DNA of 64,000 nt from Pedobacter riviphilus (GTDB lineage Bacteria; Bacteroidota; Bacteroidia; Sphingobacteriales; Sphingobacteriaceae), in contig NZ_CP061171.1 in assembly GCF_014692875.1 (NCBI RefSeq), positions 4,464,001-4,528,000 of the forward strand, written 5' to 3'. Below, in pieces: positions 1-11,002 of the stretch. Every line of letters begins with the position of its first letter. Within the stretch, counting starts at the first letter, position 1. A program made the position numbers and the translations under genes. The notes below the pieces were generated by a model, which saw nothing but the letters and a program-made list of their open reading frames with translations, had not been told where the DNA came from and ran no database searches.

Positions 1-1708
1 AACTAAAACCAGCCGCATTGGTTAAAGTACGGTTATTATAAATATTCGAAAAGGTATTATCTACTAAATCGAATTGCAACGTAAGGGGATTATAGTTAAA
101 CACGTCTCTCTGCGAATCGCTGTTTGAGTAACCGTTCTGATAATTAAACTCTACGCTTAAGGTTTTATTTAAAGGCTCAGTATATACCACTCTTGTGGTA
201 TTGCTTATCGCATGGCTATTGGTGTTGTTTAACTGATTGGTTAGCGAATCTCTTTTTACTCCGTTTTCTGTAATATGATCTAAACGGTAATTTTGATTGG
301 TCCCGTCGTTATCATTTATGCTGGTGTTTACATTTAATGATAGTGTGCGGCCCCTACGCTTAAAACTTTTACGCACCAATAAATTATTGCTAATGGTAGG
401 TGTAGCAGCAGTCGTGGTGTTGCGTTGTTCACCTATAGTGGAGCCGTCACTAAGTATTCTGGTATAACTATTAAAGTTATTTCCATCTGTTTCGGTATAG
501 GCCAGGTTTGGCTGTATTTTAATAGATAATGAAGGATTGATCTTCGTATCCACCATAAAGTTGAAACGGTGGTTGGTACGGTCGGTTGTATTGTTTAAAT
601 TCTGCGTAACATCAGTCGTACTACCCCCAAAAAGATTTTGGATATGTGAGTCCTGAATGATATCAGCAGTCGATTTATTGAAGAAATAACTGGCCTGAAA
701 CTGTGTGCCATCTTTGTAAGTATCGGCAAAGTTTAAACCCGCAGCATTGGTTGTAGTGATACCACCTCCGCCACCGCCGGAGTTACCTCCACCGCCGCCG
801 CCAAAACCGCCACGGCCGCCACCACCACCACCAAATCCGTTTCCTACGCCACCACCCTGGCCAAAGTTTTGTTTATTTACGTTATTAAACTGACCGATGA
901 AGCTGATCTGACGGTCATCATCAAACTTGTTTACATTTAAACTGGCATCGTAACGGTCGTTAGAACCATAGCCTACAGTACTGTTACCGAAATAACCGTG
1001 TTTCATGCCGTTTTTAGTGGTAATGTTCAGGATTTTATTTCTGGTTCCATCATCAATACCGGTAAATTGTGCCTGTTCAGAAAGCTCATCAATTACCTGT
1101 ATTTTATCAACCATATCTGCTGGTAAGTTTTTGGTTGCCAGTAAAGGATCGTTACCAAAAAACTCTTTTCCATCTACCTTTACTTTGGTAACGGTTTCAC
1201 CCTGTGCTTTGATACTCCCATCTTTAGCGACCTCAATTCCAGGCACTTTCTGCAACAAGTCTTCAACTACTGCATTTTCGCGTACTTTTATCGATTTGGC
1301 ATCAAACTCTACTGTATCCTTTTTCACCACAATCGGAATTGTAGCGGTAACATTTACGGTTTTTAAATCAACGCCGTCGTCGCTCATGGCAATTTCGCCG
1401 GCATTTACTGCTGCTTTAGCCACTTCTATATCTTTAGTAGCTGTTTTTAAACCTAAAAAGGCAGAATAAATCCTATACTTACCCGGAGCTATGGCCTTAA
1501 AGCTAAAACTTCCATCAGGATTGGTTTGACCGGATGCCACAACACTCGAATCTTTTAAACTCTTAACTGCTATTGTAGCAAAATCAACCGGCTTTTTATC
1601 TTTCGCGTTAATTACTTTTCCACTTATCGAACCAGTATTTTGAGCCTGAGCAATATATCCACAAAATAGGAGCACAATGAATATTGCGCTCTGAACGTTT
1701 CTTTTCAT
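1..1708 (-). CDS. TonB-dependent receptor-like outer membrane protein (C-terminus cut by window edge)
   Basis: The frame stays open for about 569 codons from the ATG at 1708 to the left edge, so the C-terminal barrel is missing. A signal peptide (MKRNVQSAIFIVLLFCGYIA, then QAQ) is followed by a carboxypeptidase-regulatory-like beta-sandwich (about residues 26-110: SGKVINAKDKKPV, GSFSFKAIAPGKYRI). A plug-like region follows (about 130-220; VEDLLQKVPGIEV, VKVDGKEFFGNDP), then the start of a beta-barrel. A glycine-rich insert is encoded around 760-860 with several runs of 4-6 Gly. Proteins of this kind are outer membrane receptors or barrels, often TonB-dependent. The substrate cannot be told. 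It is the last gene of the leftward block seen here. Confidence 0.85.
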   Translation of the reverse strand, partial: MKRNVQSAIFIVLLFCGYIAQAQNTGSISGKVINAKDKKPVDFATIAVKSLKDSSVVASGQTNPDGSFSFKAIAPGKYRIYSAFLGLKTATKDIEVAKAAVNAGEIAMSDDGVDLKTVNVTATIPIVVKKDTVEFDAKSIKVRENAVVEDLLQKVPGIEVAKDGSIKAQGETVTKVKVDGKEFFGNDPLLATKNLPADMVDKIQVIDELSEQAQFTGIDDGTRNKILNITTKNGMKHGYFGNSTVGYGSNDRYDASLNVNKFDDDRQISFIGQFNNVNKQNFGQGGGVGNGFGGGGGGRGGFGGGGGGNSGGGGGGITTTNAAGLNFADTYKDGTQFQASYFFNKSTADIIQDSHIQNLFGGSTTDVTQNLNNTTDRTNHRFNFMVDTKINPSLSIKIQPNLAYTETDGNNFNSYTRILSDGSTIGEQRNTTTAATPTISNNLLVRKSFKRRGRTLSLNVNTSINDNDGTNQNYRLDHITENGVKRDSLTNQLNNTNSHAISNTTRVVYTEPLNKTLSVEFNYQNGYSNSDSQRDVFNYNPLTLQFDLVDNTFSNIYNNRTLTNAAGFS

Positions 1709-1862
1709 CAAAAAAAATTAGATATTAAATGTAAAACTAAGCTATCAGACTGTAGAAAAGTCGAAAGGTTTGTTAAGGTGTGTTAAAAGCTTGGTAACAT
1801 TTTAAATACAGCCAAAAGAAGGTAGTCAGATCGAAAAGGAAGATCGATCAGTAAAAGGGGGA

Positions 1863-1988
1863 TTATTTTTGTGGTGAGGGATAACTTTTGTAATATACTT
1901 TTGGGCAGTTACAGTTCTTTTTAAAGATACTGCATCCACTTAAACATATGGCCACAATTACACAAATGATGCTAACTTTTGTTTTCAT
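1863..1988 (-). CDS. Small predicted lipoprotein, 41 residues
   Basis: A short frame runs from ATG at 1988 to TAA at 1863-1865. It encodes a typical lipoprotein signal, MKTKVSIICVIVAICLSGC, with a lipobox (L-S-G-C) and acceptor Cys19. The mature part is only 23 residues, lysine- and tyrosine-rich with two further Cys (KKNCNCPKVYYK). It lies 44 bp downstream of the VanZ-like gene on the same strand and may share its transcript. The function is unknown. The lipobox, which is unlikely to arise by chance in a random 41-codon frame, is the main support. Confidence 0.6.
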   Translation of the reverse strand: MKTKVSIICVIVAICLSGCSIFKKNCNCPKVYYKSYPSPQK

Positions 1989-2032
1989 TGATTTTATTTT
2001 ATTTCAATTGCAATGAAGCCATTTAGAATACA

Positions 2033-2458
2033 CTAACTGTTTTTGGTAAGTGTGGTATTCGCCATAGTTTCATTGAAGTTTAATTTATGGAGCAACACAT
2101 AACTAAAAACAGCCATTGATGCACCTAACATATCGCAACCAAAATCCCACCATTCTGCAGATCGGTAGGTAAAAACTTTCCATTGCAACAATTCAATTCC
2201 GCCACCAATGATCGCATTGATGAGCAATATTTTAAAAATGGTTAATGTTCTGAAAGCAAAAGTATGCTGGTATCTGATTTTACCGTAGAAGAGCAGCACC
2301 GATAAAACAAAGAAAAAACCCATATGGGTCATTTTATCAAAGCCTTTAAAGAAAAAACCGCTGTTACCAACAGAATCGGAAATTTTCATATTACAAAGCA
2401 CTAAAACCACAACGGTCCATAATACGGCCCATTTTTGATGTTTTAGTGCTTTGTACAA
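2033..2458 (-). CDS. VanZ-like family membrane protein
   Basis: A 141-residue integral membrane protein with four hydrophobic segments (about residues 10-25, 45-62, 75-95 and 108-125). The family pattern is visible in KMTHMGFFF, GGGIELLQ and the acidic/aromatic stretch before DMLGA, typical of VanZ-like proteins (Phe/Asp-rich loop, GxxxE near the third helix). VanZ itself gives low-level teicoplanin resistance; most family members have no known role. It starts 10 bp after the gcvH stop, so the two are probably co-transcribed. I recall this gcvH-VanZ pair next to sprA in other Bacteroidota, which suggests an envelope role here. Confidence 0.8.
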   Translation of the reverse strand: MYKALKHQKWAVLWTVVVLVLCNMKISDSVGNSGFFFKGFDKMTHMGFFFVLSVLLFYGKIRYQHTFAFRTLTIFKILLINAIIGGGIELLQWKVFTYRSAEWWDFGCDMLGASMAVFSYVLLHKLNFNETMANTTLTKNS

Positions 2459-2468
2459 AATATAATAA

Positions 2469-2849
2469 TTAAGCGCCTACCAATTCCTGGTAAGCTTCTG
2501 CAGTTAATAAACCTTCTACTTCAGCTAAATCAGCTAAAGAAACTTTTACCATCCAGCCTTTTCCGTAAGGATCAGCGTTAACCAATTCCGGGTTATCGTT
2601 TAATTCAGCATTCACTTCCAATACCGTTCCGGTAACTGGCATGTATAAATCAGACACGGTTTTAACAGCTTCAACAGTACCAAAAACTTCTTCTTTAGCT
2701 ACCTCACTACCTACAGTATTGATATCAACATAAACGATATCGCCCAATTCGCGCTGCGCGAAATCAGTTACGCCAATATAAGCTTCGTTACCTTCAACTC
2801 TAACCCACTCGTGGTCTTTAGTGTATTTTAATTCTGATGGAAAATTCAT
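2469..2849 (-). CDS. gcvH: Glycine cleavage system H protein
   Basis: A 126-residue protein, the normal GcvH length. It carries the aminomethyl group between GcvP, GcvT and the L protein on a lipoyl arm. The lipoylation motif is [16 protein letters not shown], with acceptor Lys63. The N-terminal [13 protein letters not shown] and the glycine-rich [18 protein letters not shown] are both family hallmarks. The other gcv genes are not in the window, as is common in Bacteroidota, where gcvH sits alone near sprA. A TATTTTTG box about 90 bp upstream of the ATG could be its promoter. Confidence 0.97.
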   Translation of the reverse strand: MNFPSELKYTKDHEWVRVEGNEAYIGVTDFAQRELGDIVYVDINTVGSEVAKEEVFGTVEAVKTVSDLYMPVTGTVLEVNAELNDNPELVNADPYGKGWMVKVSLADLAEVEGLLTAEAYQELVGA

Positions 2850-2936
2850 GGTTTGTATTTATTGAATATAAGTTATATTAATTTTCTTGTTTTATTAAAG
2901 CTTGTATAGATTAAACGTTTGCTAGCGTTTACCCGC

Positions 2937-2968
2937 CAAAAATACAATTTAGTTTAACATATCGCAAT
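2937..2968 (-). promoter_or_regulatory. Candidate gcvH-VanZ promoter
   Basis: On the minus strand, TATTTTTG (2937-2944) matches the Bacteroidota -7 consensus TAnnTTTG. An ATTG at 2965-2968, 20 nt further upstream, is a 3/4 match to the -33 TTTG. Transcription would start near 2930 and give a leader of about 80 nt before gcvH. Confidence 0.4.
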
Positions 2969-3100
2969 GCCTGGCAAATTAACTTATTAGAAATGCGCTA
3001 ATTTAATCAGTTGATGCTTCCGCCCAGAAATATGAAATCATTATACTCAACAAACAGATTCAGAAAAAATATTTATATTCACTTCACAATTAACGCTCAA

Positions 3101-3565
3101 ATGAAATCTGCACTATTTTATACTTTAAAAGTGTGCCTGGCGACCTTGCTCACATCTGCACCTGTAACCATGGCCATTGGATTTGCTTACATCGGATTGA
3201 TTACGCTCATCAAACCACTGAATTACATTTTTAACTTTCACCTCCTCTTCAGTCATATATTTTTATTTGTCGCTATACTTGCAGCACTGATCATGTTAAA
3301 TAGATATCTGATCGCAAAAGTGGGTTATAAAAGATTTATAAATGACAGGCCGGTAGCACATTCAATTGTTATCTTTCTGCTCTATCTGGTTATCAGTGGC
3401 TCCGTGCGTTTCATCAGTTTTGATTATCTCCTATTCAGTTATGCTCCTATGTTCTTAACTGCATATGTATTTAGCAGAATATTCTCTGAAACAGCTAAGA
3501 AGGAATTTTGGAATCTGCTGAATGAACGGCATGATGATGGCTTAAAACCTTTAAGTGATCAATAG
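3101..3565 (+). CDS. Unidentified integral membrane protein
   Basis: I do not recognise this family. The protein is 154 residues from the ATG at 3101, with about four hydrophobic segments (residues about 6-35, 42-62, 80-100 and 103-122). It ends in a charged cytoplasmic-looking tail rich in E, K, R and D. In-frame starts also exist at 3014 and 3032. I prefer 3101 because the longer N-terminus looks unlike a membrane protein start and no ribosome site favours it. The gene lies alone on the plus strand between the leftward gcvH and the end of sprA, interrupting a neighbourhood that I recall as contiguous in related genomes, so it may be a later insertion. Confidence 0.55.
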   Translation: MKSALFYTLKVCLATLLTSAPVTMAIGFAYIGLITLIKPLNYIFNFHLLFSHIFLFVAILAALIMLNRYLIAKVGYKRFINDRPVAHSIVIFLLYLVISGSVRFISFDYLLFSYAPMFLTAYVFSRIFSETAKKEFWNLLNERHDDGLKPLSDQ

Positions 3566-3792
3566 TTTTTCAATGTCGATGACTGATCTGATCAGTTTTT
3601 TCAATCTTATCAAACCCAAAAAAGAGGCCGTATTATATCTATAGAATTGTTATCCTACCTTGTCGAAAGACCCACCATACCTTCGTCTAAACCGCTTGGA
3701 TACTTTGTCAAGCTCCCTACAGGCTGAGCTCAACGCGGCAAAATTTAGAGAAGCCTTTTATGATAGTCTCTTTTCTATGTAACGGAAATCGA

Positions 3793-6700
3793 TTAATTCA
3801 GCGTAAACCTTAAGCTGAACCCAAAATTACTGAAAGAAGTATTAAAGGTTTGCGAAGTATATGGCTTAGTAATATTCGAATCGTAAAACAATTTGATGTT
3901 AAATTTCTGATTCAACACATAATCTACACTTGGCCTTAAGGTAATATTCTTCGCTCCGGAAGATACTTCTGCCTCTGTCACATCAGCCCGGTAAATAACA
4001 GTTTTATTATCACGGATCGCTACATCTAACTTGAAATCCATGTTGTTATCCATTTTCAAGCTTTTAAACCACCCGAATGGGAAACGGAACTTATTGGTAC
4101 GGTAACCCAATCCTAAAACCATATTGTTTTCTGATAGCTGTGCCAACTGACTGTTAGATAAACTTAATCCCAATAAACGCGACCGGTTTAATTCGAATGA
4201 AGCAGTCAGGTTATTTTTAAACCTGGTATCAACACCAACCAATGGAGAAAAATATTCTGAAATGGTTACCTGAGCAAATTGGTATTCTGGTAAAAAGTTA
4301 TTATTTACATCTCTACTGCTCACCGCACCATTTGTTTCCTGGTAACGCAGTAATGAGTTAAAGCCATTAATATTATAGGCTGAACGATAGCCATGACGGA
4401 TATCTACAGATGAAAACTTATCGGCGATAAAAGGAATGCGTGTTAACCCGCTATAGGTTAAACTCCAGTTTGGAAGCGGAATTTTAGGGAAGGCATTCAT
4501 TTTTGTTTTCCCTGCATCTTTGCCCGAATAGGCAGCCATAAAGGCCGATATAATTACATCCTGACTTTCTTTACTGTAACCATCAGCATAACCGCCATTT
4601 ACCCCCGCTGAATTTGGATTCTGAGCGCCCAATCTTCTCGATACAATGGTCCTATTGGCCATAAACTGGTTAAACAGGCCCGAAATTACAGTTGAGTTAT
4701 TTTCTTTGAAAGCTGTACCTAAGGCAATATATGATACGCTATAATCGCCCGTAGTAATGGCGCTTAAATTTTCAAAGGATGATACACTGGCCACGTATCT
4801 AAAATTGGTAGAAAAGTTTCTTGTTTGCGCCTTATTGGCTTTTAACGTAATCCGTAAATCTTTAAATGGCTCTATCTGCCCGGTAAGCTGAAAATCTTCC
4901 CTGAGTGTGTTTACATACAGCTGATTCTGTAAGGTATCGGTAGTTAGCCATCCATTGTTTAATGCCATTTCACGAATATCACGCTGACTTCCAAAAACAA
5001 AACCTAAACCCGGTGCCCCAGTTGCATTATCGATACCAAAATACTTGGTAGTTGGCAGATAACCTGGCAAGAAAATACCTTTGGTTTGTACATAGCTGGC
5101 ATTAACATTTTTTACACTCGTTAATAAATTAATAAAAAATTTCTTAGCGCCGCTTCCTTCCTGGTCATTGCTTGCATTTCTGATAAAACCGAACTTATTG
5201 TATAAAGTAGTTAGGTTTAAGGTTGGATTTACCTGCACCGTTCTGCTATTCTGTATCGTATTACCCAAATTAATATTCGGATCGCGTAAGGTAGAAAGCG
5301 GCTCGGTTTGCCAGTTAAAATTGGTACCGTAGCGGGTTTTTACGGTAATCCAGTTTAGTCCGGGTATTTTATCAATGGGCAGGTTATAGGTAACGTTTAA
5401 ATTATGGTTATAATCGGTTGTACGTCCTAAGCGTTTTAAGTTTTGCCAAACGGTATCACGTTTTAAACCATCAATTCTTCCATCCGGCTCATCAATGATC
5501 GAATAATTTGTGGCATTAAAATCTAGCTGTAGCGAACGGGTAAGGTTCCAGGCAATACCATAAATCCGGCTCATGGTAAAGTTTTTGTTAAAGGTGGTAC
5601 CGTAGCCACTCGGGTAAACACCAATGGTATTATTCGGATCGTTATTCCGCAACGTATTTTCTGAATATAAACGGTCTACATCAATCCTGAAATTAATGGC
5701 ACTTGGAAAAATACTGAAGTTAAAATCTTTCAATAAAGCCAGCATGTTAGATTTTATAATTTTTTCAAAAGGTGCTATCGTTTTGGCTTCTTTAGAATAA
5801 CTGTACTGTAGCGAAGCCCTATAGGTATTCTGAATACTGTTCTGATTAATAAAATCGCGATGATTATATTGGGTATAAGCATAACTTGCTGCAAAATTCT
5901 CTATATCCCAAAGATGAACAGGTTTACTGTTATTGGTCCGTTCTTTTCTAACATTGGTAAAGTTTATGCCTCTTCTAACGGTATAATCCTGTGCAAAATT
6001 TAAAATCGAATCTTTTTGTTGTTTTGTCGATTGCTCTAAAGCATTTTTGAGTTCAATATCTGGCGTTCTAGGATTGTACTGTGGGGTAGAAACCTGTTTA
6101 GAGTAACTCACAAACATCGGAATTTTCACTCCCGATTTTTGCGGCAGAAACTTGCCTAATTCCATGGCAGAAGAAACATCAAGCAACACATTGTCTGCAC
6201 GGTTCCGCTCGCTCACTTTCGAATCGATAGATCCGAAACCGATGGTAGATTTACTTCCAGAAATATTTACATCTGCAAAATCGGCCAATTTTAAGTTCAA
6301 TCTTCCGGTAGCTGCCCAACCGCCTTTTTCGTCAAATTCAGTTAATCTTAATTCGTTAAACCAAACCACTGCATTTTTATCAAGGCCATCATCTTTGCGA
6401 TCATCATTAGCAGCACGGAGCGGATTTTTAACACCCACCATATATACTCTAACCTTGCTCATATCAGGTTGCCCTTTAACTACAATGGTTCTGGTTCCAT
6501 CGGTATAGGTAAATGGAACATTTGTAGGCCATGGTTGGCCGTTGGCTTGTTTAGCTACGTTACGGGCCAGTTTGGCATTTTGAAAAAGTGTTAAATCGAT
6601 ATCCATTCTATTGGCTTCTGGCCAAATGGCATCAGGATCGCTTGTACCCGGATTGGTAACCTTTAATGGGATTACATATTCATAATAATTATCCTGGTTA

Positions 6701-9700
6701 TCCGTCCCAATCCGCAAGAATGCCGAAACATCATTATCATTTAAAATTTGATTATTAACAGCCTCGGCATGAATAAACATTTCTAAATGTTTATAAGATC
6801 TGAAATCGCTGTAGGCTGTTTTAAATGCCCCTCTCCCGTAGCCATCTCTTAACGATTTTACGATAACCGATAGCGATTGCTCATTTAAACGCGTATCGCC
6901 ACGATAGTTGCTATAGTCGCGCTCGCGAAGAATACCAGGAGGGGTAACGTACGGAATTGGTAAACGTTTTCCATTTTCTTCAATGTTTACCGTCGAAACT
7001 TCAATGGTAGAATTATCAGGAGTAAGTGCAGGCAACGATGGATCGACGATTACTTGTGCAGCTTGGTTCGAGGCATTATATTCTCTCCATTCCCCACGGA
7101 TCAATTGTAACTTCGCGAAGCGCATTACGGCCGTATCAGCGAAATTGGTCATAAACATCCTGAAAAAACGGATCGATTTAAAATCCTGGATCCCGCCTAC
7201 TTTCTCCTGGTACTGACCAATTGGGATTCTGAATTGATACCATGAAACAGCCTGGGTATTTCCGTTGGCCAATTTTACCTGCGAGGTAACCTTATCGGTA
7301 ATAAAATTCTGACCAACATTTAAATCGCCCGGGCGCATCGAAACTTTATACTGAAAATACTCATCACTTTGCGTCATGTTATTATCGCGGTTGATGTCTT
7401 CCCCATCCGGCAGAGAAGTGGAAGCGGAGTTTTCAAGTCCTAATTCTTCTTGCGACTGCTGTGAGGTTTTAGAGTTCCCTTCAGTTCCGTTATATTTTTC
7501 GTAGCGTTTAAGAATACCTGCATTGATCTGATCTAGCGCCGGTCCCCTGAAATAAGTATAATTATCTGATGATGGGTCGGCATCAATTGCGGCAGAAGCA
7601 GTGGCATTTAATTGCGATTTAATCTGCGTAATTGCCGCGGCAAATTTTACTTTTTCGTCTGCATCCGATAGTCCGTCCAAACCCACATCCTGCACCCTAC
7701 GCGAATTGGCATTGTTATCGAAAGCCTGTATAACAGGTTGCAATTTAGGTACACGCCCCCATACGGTTTCATCGTATTTGCCTGGGTCGTTTGTAACTGG
7801 CAAACCATTTTCTAACGATTTTCTACCATCTTTAAGAATATCTTCCGAAATATTCCCCAAGTTGAAATAAATATCTCCACCTGCCGAGTTTGGTTTATAA
7901 ATAAATGGGTCCATTAGCCAAAACTCGATAAAGCCCACATTTAAAGCTTCAAAATCGTTGGTTTCGATTTTTCGCTGAAAACCTCCCCAATTATTTTTAG
8001 GCTGCAATAAAGATCCATCTGGCTTAAAGTTGGTTGTACGGAAATTATAAGGTCCCCTAACAGTTGGGTAATAGGCCACATCAAAAGTGGTAATGTTCAA
8101 AGCCTGTCCGGTAGCCGTTTCTTTAAACGGAAAAACCTCCTGCTCAATTACCTCTCTTACGTAGTGATTGGAAAGTTCTGACCGGTTGCCTCTGATATTG
8201 GCCGGAGTGGTAGAAGCCGCCGAATTATAAAAAGTAGGATCGATGTTGTAAAAGGCAATTCTTGCCCGGTTATAACCATATGATAAATCGTTAGACTTAT
8301 CATATTCGGCGAAAAGTTGAGGAGTACCAGATAACTGCCAGGCAATGGCACTCTTTAAATCGATTACCGATCTCGAGGCCTCGAAATCATCTAAATAACT
8401 TACCCCATTTTTACTACCGGCAAAATTCAGTGCCCTCGGGTGGCCAGGAATCAGTTGAGCAAATTCGCCGTAAAATGTTACACTCGATGGTGCTTTAGTT
8501 GAAATGAATGGAAGTTTATCAACCAGTTTTGTTAAAAACCGTGATGGCGAACTATAGTTAATGTCTGCTCCCCAAATGGTATTCGAGATGGGTTCTTCGC
8601 CGATGTTTACCTTTTGAGTTAAAGGTTTTTCGGTCAGGTTCATGATGGTACCCCCAAGATTTAGTTTATTGTTTACACGATAATCTAAACGGGTTCCAAA
8701 AAGTGAGCGTTGCTGCAAACCAAAGGTTTCGCTGTTTTCTGTGGTAATCCTAATGGGTTGACCGGATACCAAAAGTGCCTGGTTAATGATACTCACACGG
8801 CCGCCCTGGTAATCGACCGTAAAATCTACTCCTTCGGTCAGCGGCATTGTTCCTGCAAAAACCTTTACCGATCCTTCTGGAACATTAATGGCATTTAAGC
8901 TAAATTCAGAAGAGATATCAGACTGGTAATTTACCTTAATGGTATACCTGTTCTGGTTTTGAAATAACTGCTTGGCGATGGTTTGTGTTGAATCGTAAAG
9001 CGCTGTAAAAGTATATTTATTGATCAATGCCTGTTCGCTTGGCAAAAACTTTGCCGCCAGATCTTTACCAAATGGTTCAATTACAGGAAAAATAATCCTT
9101 CCATTTGCCGGATCGATAGTGATATAACCCGAATTGGTATTGGTAACCAACGAAGTTTGCCCATTGCTGCCAACACCGAACATACTGGCCTGATTGGCAT
9201 TGCTTGCCGTAGAATAAGATCCAAACGCATTGTTTGCAGCCACAAAATCGAAAATCCCATCGGGTTTCCGCTCATTTTGCTGGTTCAATCGATCGAATTC
9301 GGTCAGGGCAATCCACTGCTTATTAGCAGTATTCTGACCTTCGGTCATTACGGGATTATCCACCCCGGTTTCGTTATCAATACGGTAAATATCCAGTTTA
9401 AAATTCTGACTGCTGATCTGGTACCCGCCAATAGAGTAAATATTTTTCATCATCAGATCCCACGTTGGCAGCTGGATCTTAGTGGTTTCGTTCTTTAATA
9501 ATTTGGCATATAGCACTTTTGGGTTAGCAGCATCAAAAGAAACATCGGTAGAAAATTCACCCACCTGATACTCCACGCCGTTATAGGTATAACGGTATGC
9601 TACTGCTAAAACCTCGTCGGCATTTAGCGGGTTGTTTAACGATAAATAACCCAGTTGCGGCTGAAAAGTAAATTCGCGGTCTGTTAACTTCCTGGCATAA

Positions 9701-10991
9701 ACCAATTTAGCAAAATTATCGGTATTACTGCTATTAGCTGGCGTTGTTTGGAAGAAAGAAAGAACGGCATTAGAATTTGTCTGTCTTATGGCACCACCCT
9801 GATAAGCGTTTAACTGCGAGATCAGGTTGTTTGATTGCTGTGGGAAACCTGTAGCGGTAGTTCCTGCCGGCAGGCCTGAAGTTCCACCGGTAATTAAATT
9901 ATTGTTAAAAGGAATGTTTTCACCCAAATCCATCAAGCCCAGTACATCTCTGGAGTCGGTTGTATTTCCTGCTTTATTGGTAATCCAAACTTCAATTTTG
10001 GTAATCTGGATCGGAGAGGTAATGATGGGTGCGTTAGCCAGGTTCTTATTATAGTTATTTCTGAAATACTGCGACAGGAAATAGTGTTTATTTGCTTCGT
10101 AGCTATCAACATTCACGGTGGTAGTATTTTGCTGCGCCCCGTTGGTAATTTTAATTTCTCTCGATTGTGATTTTTGTTGGGTATAAACACTCGTTACGTT
10201 TAAACGCCCGAATTTTAGTTGCGTTTTTATACCAAAAAGTGCCTGTGTTCCAGTAATCAATGAGGTATTTAAAGGCAAGCTCACGTTACCAGCTTCTATT
10301 TTTTGAATAATATCGTCTACGCCACCTGTATAATCCAATTTGATTTGATTTTCAAAATCAAACTGTGCCTCCGTATTGTAATTACTTTTAATTTTTAGCT
10401 TGGTACCAATATTTCCAACGAGGTCCATCTGGATCCTTTGGTTAAAATCGAAATTTGTTTGCACCCTTTGCCTTTCGTTAAAAAGCGGGTTTTCATTTTT
10501 ATTTACACGCCCTAAAAAAGTAAGTTCAGCCTCTCCACGGGGCTGAATGTCGATGGTTGTTCCACCGAATAATTTTTCGAAAGCCTTACTATTTACCTGA
10601 ATCTGAGGGATTATACCAGTGCTTCTATAATCACTTACCTCTGCATTTGAAATACTGCGCCAGTTGCCTCGTTTTATCTCACTGTTCACCAATCGCTGGT
10701 ATTCATCGATCGTTAAGTATTGCGTATTTAAAACAAATTTTTCGCCGATCAATTCCTTCACCACATAACGTTTGTTCTTAGCATCGTATTCTACAACACG
10801 TTTTAAATTATTGGGTGCCGGATAAAATGGATTAACAGCGGGACTGAGTCCTAAACGTTCTTTCTCGCGTAATCCAAAGTTATTTTTGGGGTAATAGTAT
10901 CCGCTTTGCTTGGAACAACTTGAGAGAAAGTGTTTTGAGAAGCAATTAAAAAAAGAGGGATGAGAAACAGAAATGTAGATATTCTCTTCAA
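3793..10991 (-). CDS. sprA: Cell-surface/gliding protein SprA (type IX secretion translocon), apparent frameshift near 5' end
   Basis: SprA is the giant outer membrane beta-barrel through which T9SS cargo leaves the cell. From about 10890 to the stop at 3793 one frame encodes about 2365 residues with family features: GGTTIDIQPRGEAELTFLG, NFDFNQRIQMDLVGNIGTKL, GSKNGVSYLDDFEASRS, and a strand-rich C-terminus ending in a Phe. The signal peptide (MKRISTFLFLIPLFLIASQN, then TFSQ) lies in another frame starting at a TTG (10989-10991), 11 bp after ruvA. It joins the body only if one base is added in the C4A5 run (about 10889-10898), giving ...TITPK-NNFGLREKERLG. The span, 7199 nt, is not a multiple of three. 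It may be a sequencing indel or a true mutation. Confidence 0.93.
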
Positions 10992-11002
10992 AGGCGTTAG
11001 AT

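Noticed and set aside
1005..1469. A 154-codon plus-strand frame
   Set aside because: It is antisense to the TonB-dependent receptor plug region, whose frame has a signal peptide and domain order.
3661..3760. Possible repeat in CAAGCTCC...GGCTGAGCTC between sprA and the membrane gene
   Set aside because: It resembles dispersed motifs seen elsewhere, but I find no second copy in the window and only a very short dyad.
5000..10500. Several plus- and minus-strand frames of 60-120 codons inside sprA
   Set aside because: All overlap the long SprA frame, which has family motifs throughout.
10762..10764. GTG at 10764 as the start of sprA
   Set aside because: The reading frame stays open for another 40 codons upstream with SprA-like residues, and a signal peptide lies further upstream in the shifted frame.
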